NCBI GenBank assembly: GCA_002005505.1
Contig: KV908421.1
Location: 5,001-25,000, forward strand
Source: Botryococcus braunii
Taxonomy: Eukaryota > Chlorophyta > Trebouxiophyceae
Direction of reading: 5' to 3'
Length of the DNA: 20,000 bases
This document shows, one piece after another, positions 1 to 20,000 of this stretch. Position numbers and translations under genes: made by a program. Position 1 is the first letter of the stretch, and each line of letters begins with the position of its first letter. The notes below the pieces were generated by a model. That model was given only the letters and a program-made list of their open reading frames with translations, ran no database searches and had not been told where the DNA came from.

Positions 1-392
1 CAGCTCTCAAAAGACAGCACGGTAGCAGTCGCACTGTAAAGTAGGGAAAAGGATTGAGACCTTGTGTTGGCAAAGCAAGAAAGCGAGAAGGTGTATGTTA
101 AAGCATCCATTGTTACTAAAACCAGCTTGTCTGGCTATAACCCGTTGGCTGTTGGAGCAACCAAGGAAGATACAGCTGTTCTAGGGGCTAAGCTCCACTT
201 GATCAGCTAATGAACCATCGTTTTGCCATGTTGAAGAGGATAAATGTACTAAAATGGCAGACACTGAAACGTCTCCCTTCCCGATCACATCACACTTTTG
301 TTCATGCCCTCACAAACATACGTGCACACCACTCCTCTCCCTGCCCCCCCCATGCACGTGCGCACGCGCGCGCGCACACACACACACACACA

Positions 393-486
<94 letters not shown>

Positions 487-584
487 CAGAGCCAGAAGGG
501 AGAGGCGGGGAGGAGGGGGATGGTGGGAGGGAGGGGCAAGGAGACACGGTATTTGGAGTGTTTAAAGCATGTGCAGGTGTGCAC
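1..584. repeat. non-coding left edge with (CA)n microsatellite
   Basis: Presumed intron of the TPR/beta-helix gene. Positions 361-487 are a (CG)n to (CA)n tract of about 125 bp with single interruptions at 393-396, 447-448 and 481, followed by a purine-rich stretch to 540. Open frames across it are only His/Thr or Cys/Val dipeptide repeats. Positions 1-300 show no exon I can support. Confidence 0.8.
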
Positions 585-5681
<5,097 letters not shown>

Positions 5682-6370
5682 CTGCAAATTTTTGCATGTA
5701 AGTTACTGGTTGCCCTTCTCTCCGTTGTTCATTCCTCGCCTGTTCACTTGAGATCGTGCAACCGCACTGCACCTCCTGATCCAAACATCAGGTATGTGTT
5801 TCAAATCACGTACCTGATCACTTGTCATCCCCAATTATTCAATTCAATCAAGGTAATACGTTCATTCGTTTACTGTGGTTATGGTAGACCAGATAATCCG
5901 ACGTGAACAGATTGCTGGATCTTGGACTCAAGCTAGCTGGTGGTATGTGATACCCGCGATATGAATCCAGCCTGTCGTTCCAAAAATCATCAGACCATGT
6001 AATGTTCCGCTTTATCCAGAGGATCAAGGGCCCTTGCGATCATGACCTTTGTAACGCTTCGACGACCCTGATCCGCGGCACGGTAGGCTGCTGAGGTAGC
6101 AGCGCTACCGTCGATGGCTCGGGCCCCACGGCCCCGAGGGTCCCCTGGGTCTCCTGTGGTGAGGGAAAAATAGAAACTCCCCTGTCTGGGGCGGTACAGT
6201 TGGCAGTTGGTCGCAGGATCACGTGAGCGCAGACAGCCGATGAGTCCAGAGACAGGCTTTGACCCACCTAAGTATCGGATTCGGCTGCCTCAAACCTCGG
6301 AAAAGGACCTACCCCGAGCTCAAGCAAGCAATCGGCCCAAGACTTGTAGTCTGCAACAAGCACTTGCAGC
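5682..6370. promoter_or_regulatory. interval between divergent genes, probable promoter region
   Basis: The TPR/beta-helix gene reads leftward and CFAP20 rightward from here, so both promoters, or one bidirectional promoter, should lie within about 700 bp unless the leftward gene has more 5' exons. No convincing TATA box or initiator was seen. The 5' leader of CFAP20 is unresolved; in-frame sequence upstream of 6371 has no similarity to the family. Confidence 0.35.
6047..6153 (-). CDS. tentative 5' exon of the TPR/beta-helix gene
   Basis: The upstream border is a strong acceptor (pyrimidine-rich TTTTTCCCTCACCACAG) and the downstream border is AAAG followed by GTCATG. Read in entry phase 1, the 107 nt leave in phase 0, matching the next exon at 5681, and encode a basic linker containing GDPRGRGARAIDG. 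The same frame stays open upstream to about 6289, so the exon may be longer or the frame may be chance in GC-rich DNA. No ATG is visible in this frame, so the start codon would lie in another exon. Confidence 0.35.
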
Positions 6371-10471
<4,101 letters not shown>

Positions 10472-11614
10472 AGAGTCTGGGCCTGTGTCTCCGATTCTCG
10501 CTTAAGATTCCCAGCCCAAAACCCGCACTACCCTCTCCGCGCTCAGTCGGCTTTTCATGACCGCGGCTCTCTGCGAGTGCCTGCTGCTGCTTGCAGAACT
10601 TCCCACCACCGCTGTTGCATCTGTCAATGATTTCCTGCAAAGGACGATTAATTTGCTGCCCCCTTGCACAGATGCCTATCCCTTGCACAGTCCGTGCCTG
10701 GGCTGAATGGCTGTTGCGTCAATTTGCATATACCGGCCTCCCCTTCGTTCCTATTCCGCTGTTGCTCTTACGGCAACGCTCCAGGGCGCCAGTGCAGATG
10801 CAAATCCCGCATGATTTGTGCCGTAGGACGATTTTCTTTACCACAAGCTATCACACCTGGCCAGGGTGCATGTGTTCGGCCAGATATCGAAATTGTTGTC
10901 CCCCTCCCCCCCCCCCCCTTCAAAATGTGGGAGGCCTCGCCAGTGAGTATTCACTCGTGAACCCTCTGCCAGTGGTTTCATTTTTTCCCCGTGGCTGTTT
11001 AGCATGTCTCCTTGTCCCTGCTCTGGTTGTGAATGGGCTCCATCGTTTCATGTGCCCCACGCCGATGCCCGCAAGCCTTCCTAGTGCCTTGGGGAAGAGG
11101 CTGGGCATTGCTATGGGTTCAGAGCAAGAGCACAATGGGAGTTAACAGTAATCTCCACCCCCTCGTCATCATCGCTGTACAAAGGACGGCAGGAGGCACT
11201 TGGTGCTGCCATCATATCAGCCATTAGCTCCTTGAAAGAAAGATCGAGGGGCCCATGGGCCTTGTTCAGGTCAATGTAAGGATGGCGGATGGGAGAACGC
11301 TCCGCCCTCCAACCTTCGTGCTAGTTATTTCAAACTTATCTTGAACACATAATAAGGGAGAGTACCTTCGCCATGCGATTATGGCGTCAGTTATAATTTT
11401 GGTGAGCGAGTGGTCCTCAAGTGCAGAGGGAAAGCCTGGCACATGGGGACATGGAAGGGTGACTTTCCTTTTAAGAGGCGTGGGACGCAAAGGGAGTGCC
11501 ATACAGGGTGCGGGAGAGTCCAACAATATCTGTTGCGAATCCCAGTAACCTGGTTGTGTTGAAAGAGTTGGTAGTCTCATGGTTTGCACGTCTCCGCATG
11601 TAGTGATTGCACGT

Positions 11615-11676
11615 CCGGGGTGGGACTGTTTGTCTTAGTCCCCTATCAGGGGACTTACAAACAGTCCCTCCCCAGG
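11615..11676. repeat. long inverted repeat, 62-nt hairpin
   Basis: GGGACTGTTTGT, a 3-nt irregularity and AGTCCCC pair with GGGGACT and ACAAACAGTCCC around the loop TATCA. The stem extends outward through GGGG/CCCC and CC/GG with one T-T mismatch and one bulge, giving nearly 27 base pairs. It is not near any exon. It could be a structured RNA, a tiny MITE or a replication-slippage product. Confidence 0.75.
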
Positions 11677-12189
11677 GCCTCTCATTGTGTGACATATGTC
11701 TGGAATTATAAGATCGTAATGATCTGCGTACGAGTTTGGCTCAGGCATCCCCTAATGAACCTGCATTCCATCTGAAAGCCGAGATGCCCACCAACAGGGT
11801 ATGGTAGGGGGTCAGAGCTTGCTTCTGTTGAGCAGGAACACGCTTAGTATGTCGAAGGTCAAATGCTACGTTAGATGAATGAGCTTGTGCCTTCCCAAGC
11901 ATGCGGGTTTATGCCTCAAACTGCACGTGCTTGAATCCAAGTCGTTGCATCGACCTGTGTCGCGGTCGACAGGGTGCCCCTGTTTTCTGGTCGATCACAT
12001 GCGTTTTATCGAAGGACAAGGGCCAGGGTGCCCCTCAGCTTGCCCTCCGCATTAGGTGGAAAGGATGTGGAGTCTGCATTGCCCACAAGGCTTCTGGTAC
12101 CGCTACACCCAAGCAACCCAAAGGGGGATAAGCGGGGGAAGGATGTGAGTGATACACATGTAGATCTGTTCGGCCTGCCCCCTGTTCGG

Positions 12190-12247
12190 GGATGCAATCA
12201 GTAAGGCAAATCACCGACGCTGGGCCACTGCCTCATTGATTGCATCC
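12190..12247. repeat. inverted repeat, 58-nt hairpin
   Basis: The perfect arms GGATGCAATCA (12190-12200) and TGATTGCATCC (12237-12247) enclose a second pairing AGGCA/TGCCT separated by a 3-nt internal loop, with an apical loop of about 20 nt. It does not fit a tRNA cloverleaf. Confidence 0.65.
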
Positions 12248-14064
12248 TCAATGCTGCTCACATTGAGTACTGTTACCAAGAAGTTGCATTTCACCAACCA
12301 AAGGTTCTGAAGGGCCCATAAAGTCCAGCCTTTGAGCTGGTGTGGTTGACCAGGCCTATGACAAAACTTCAAAGTACATTTTATAGCTCCTGCATTTGCT
12401 ATTACAAGGCATGACTGCTCCTAGGTGGTGAGCCGGCAGGCCGTGTATCAACCAATGATATTGTATTTTGAAGTGGGACATTCAACCCAGCTGGCATGTG
12501 TTATATAAAGCCACTGCTTGGCATTACTGCTGGAAATTTTACAACAGCGAAGACTCATCGCTGGTGGTTAATTCCCGCGACTAAAGAATGGCGAAAATTT
12601 TGTTTGTGAAGCAAGAAGTGTATGCACAAATCCTATACCCCTTGGTGATTAATGCGGAGTGGGGCAGATGCCAGCTGTGTTTTGCAGCTCCTCCGCCCCT
12701 CCTACCAAAGTTGTCGTTTAGCTAATTGTAAAAAAGCAACACCAATTTATGTAAATATTGATTAGCTCCGCAGCATATTGCACTTTTGCCCAAATTCTCA
12801 GTTCCGCAATTTCATATCCAGCTCCTGCTGTGCGCCGTAAGGGCCCAGTGCGTGTTGCTTTGTTCACGCTATTGTGTCCAAAGCTGGTACATCCCCACAA
12901 CTACTTTCGCTCTGAAGTACATATAGGTACTAAGGATCTTCCTTCTCCAAAGTACACCAACCCGTCAAATCCCCAAAGGCCCTGAGGTAAGGCGCGAGGG
13001 CCTTAATGTCCAGACGTTGATTGCATCCACATGACTGTGGGCCTGGCACTGCACATACAAGAACACAGCGCACTTGCGGCCAGGGCTGTTTACTCCTACC
13101 AGATATGGCCACTCCGGACATGGTTCAACGCTAAACCTACCACGCAAGAACTCTTATGCATCAAGACTTCAGTATCAATGATGCCATCATCATTAAGCAA
13201 AAGAGCCAAGCCGCAGGGTATCCTGGTGTCCCCTGGCAACGCCAACATGGGCATAGGAGCTACCACATATCACCTTTGCCATTTTGGTGTTAACACTGTA
13301 TCCCATGGGTGGTGTCAGAATCTTCCACTTTAGCCACCCACCAAAGCTGCATCTGACAAGCGAGGTGACACGACCGGCAGGAATAGCAGTGCAAACAGAG
13401 AAGAGTCATACATTCACCACAATGACCAACAGAATCCCTGCGGTCTCAATCGTCAAATTATTCGCGGTACCACAAGTGGAGGGGGGAAGTGTAAATGGAC
13501 AACGTAATTTGCTGTGGAATAGATTCCCTATTGTCCCATGTGGGATAGGCGTTATACCACATGAGCAACAGGAAACCCAATCCACAGCAGCAGGACACCT
13601 CCTAGAGCTTTGGGGTATGCCTCAGGCTACTTAAGCGCCACACAAGGCAGCGAGAGTCCTGCAAGGTACCATAGGGTACTTGAACTAGTGAAACACTGCA
13701 TCACACATGGAACCGTCAAGGAGTGCCAGGCCAAGAAAACCAAATAATGAAAAGGCTATTTCAGAAGGGCTGAAGTTTAAACTTCTCGGGATAGTGGCGC
13801 CGATCCCAACAACTCTGACTCTCTTGGAACAAATGTGTACTCGAGATTCCCCAATAAAGCGATTGTTTCCGACAAACTTAACTCATCTGACAAGAAATTG
13901 ACTTCTGCAAAACAAAACATGGCAAACACAAGCCAATAAGCAACTACGAGTCATATGTTACGACCCCTTTGCCAATGAAATGGACAGCCCAATGACTCTG
14001 GAATAAGACAAACCTTGCATGCGTGGACGCATGCACACGTGCGCGCGTGCACACCCCCCCCCCA

Positions 14065-14114
<50 letters not shown>
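14065..14114. repeat. (AC)n microsatellite downstream of SPT6
   Basis: About 45 bp of (AC)n after a CCCCCCCCCC run, flanked by CG-alternating sequence on both sides. It lies past the SPT6 stop codon. Confidence 0.9.
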
Positions 14115-14116
<2 letters not shown>

Positions 14117-14267
14117 CCAGCGCGCGCATAATCACTTAATCCCCAATCTTGAAAGGGTAAAGACCACATTTTAGCAACAAGAGCCCATGGAGGTGGGGCA
14201 TAGCACGACACTGCCCGGCTCTCCGCTTTAGACTTCAACACCTCGTGTATCGACCCACAGCGGCAAT

Positions 14268-19816
<5,549 letters not shown>

Positions 19817-20000
19817 CTGTTCACAACAAACAAAACGTTGCAATCCCAGACCATGACAGACCCAGCAACGTTTCAAGCACGCCATACTCTGTGACTGTAG
19901 CCCCATTCCTCTTCTTATTCTTATGTTCTCTTATTCTTATGTTCTCTCAATGAAAACCATCACATGTTTGCACATCCCTCCAAAGCTGTTGGTGAACCCC
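19817..20000. other. SPT6 intron at right edge
   Basis: No exon recognised. A 16-bp unit CTTATTCTTATGTTCT is repeated in tandem near 19913-19945. The next upstream SPT6 exon should encode the HhH/DLD region beyond position 20000. Confidence 0.6.

Larger units (their letters stand above)
10472..14267. other. 3.8-kb interval between convergent genes, no supported gene
   Basis: It should contain the 3' UTRs of CFAP20 (left) and SPT6 (right). Open frames such as 10591-11145 (plus) and 11266-11589 (minus) have no recognisable domain, and no transposase, reverse transcriptase, tRNA or rRNA was recognised. Notable contents are a C-rich run at 10902-10918, hairpins at 11615-11676 and 12190-12247, a TATATAAAG at 12503-12510, and an (AC)n tract at 14065-14114. 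Confidence 0.7.

Noticed and set aside
10591..11145. 184-codon plus-strand open frame after CFAP20
   Set aside because: No recognisable domain, biased composition, and it overlaps a C-rich run; likely 3' UTR or spacer.
11266..11589. 107-codon minus-strand open frame
   Set aside because: Composition is protein-like, but there is no recognisable family, no splice partner and no conserved motif.
12503..12510. TATATAAAG as a promoter
   Set aside because: No coding region or transcript signal follows it, so the match alone is insufficient.

Overview
This is a nuclear window from a eukaryote with intron-rich genes. It holds parts of three protein-coding genes, each split into short GC-rich exons. 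The introns and spacers are packed with very long (AC)n, (AG)n and homopolymer tracts. The complete CFAP20 gene implies an organism that builds cilia or flagella. GC-rich coding sequence, weak splice sites and extreme microsatellite density would suit a large repeat-rich algal genome (for example a prasinophyte-type green flagellate), but nothing here fixes the lineage. No bacterial, organellar or viral gene was recognised.

Layout. (1) About 585-5681 on the minus strand, possibly from about 6153: a gene for a TPR protein that continues into a right-handed beta-helix made of 23-residue coils. Eight coding exons are placed with reasonable support and one more 5' exon is tentative. The first coding exon and the 3' end are not identified, and one junction (exon 4182-4427 to exon 3324-3559) is unresolved. 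(2) 6371-10471 on the plus strand: a complete five-exon CFAP20/BUG22 gene of 191 codons, divergent from gene 1. (3) 10472-14267: 3.8 kb between convergent genes with no gene I can support, but with two long hairpin-forming inverted repeats. (4) 14268-19816 on the minus strand: the C-terminal 555 codons of transcription elongation factor SPT6 (end of the core, S1, tandem SH2, Pro/Gly/Tyr-rich tail) in eight exons. Its 5' part lies beyond the right edge.

Exon ends were set by matching phase, splice dinucleotides and protein-family continuity; the phases of CFAP20 and SPT6 close perfectly. The genes share no obvious pathway: CFAP20 is a doublet-microtubule inner-junction protein, SPT6 a histone chaperone and elongation factor, and the TPR/beta-helix protein has no assigned function.

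Most worth a second look: the TPR plus beta-helix architecture; two GC-AG introns; a G-rich TGGG motif in place of a pyrimidine tract at many acceptors; a 34-bp minisatellite that supplies the last CFAP20 acceptor; frame alternation in the SPT6 tail; self-complementary G/C runs in introns; and the two intergenic hairpins.
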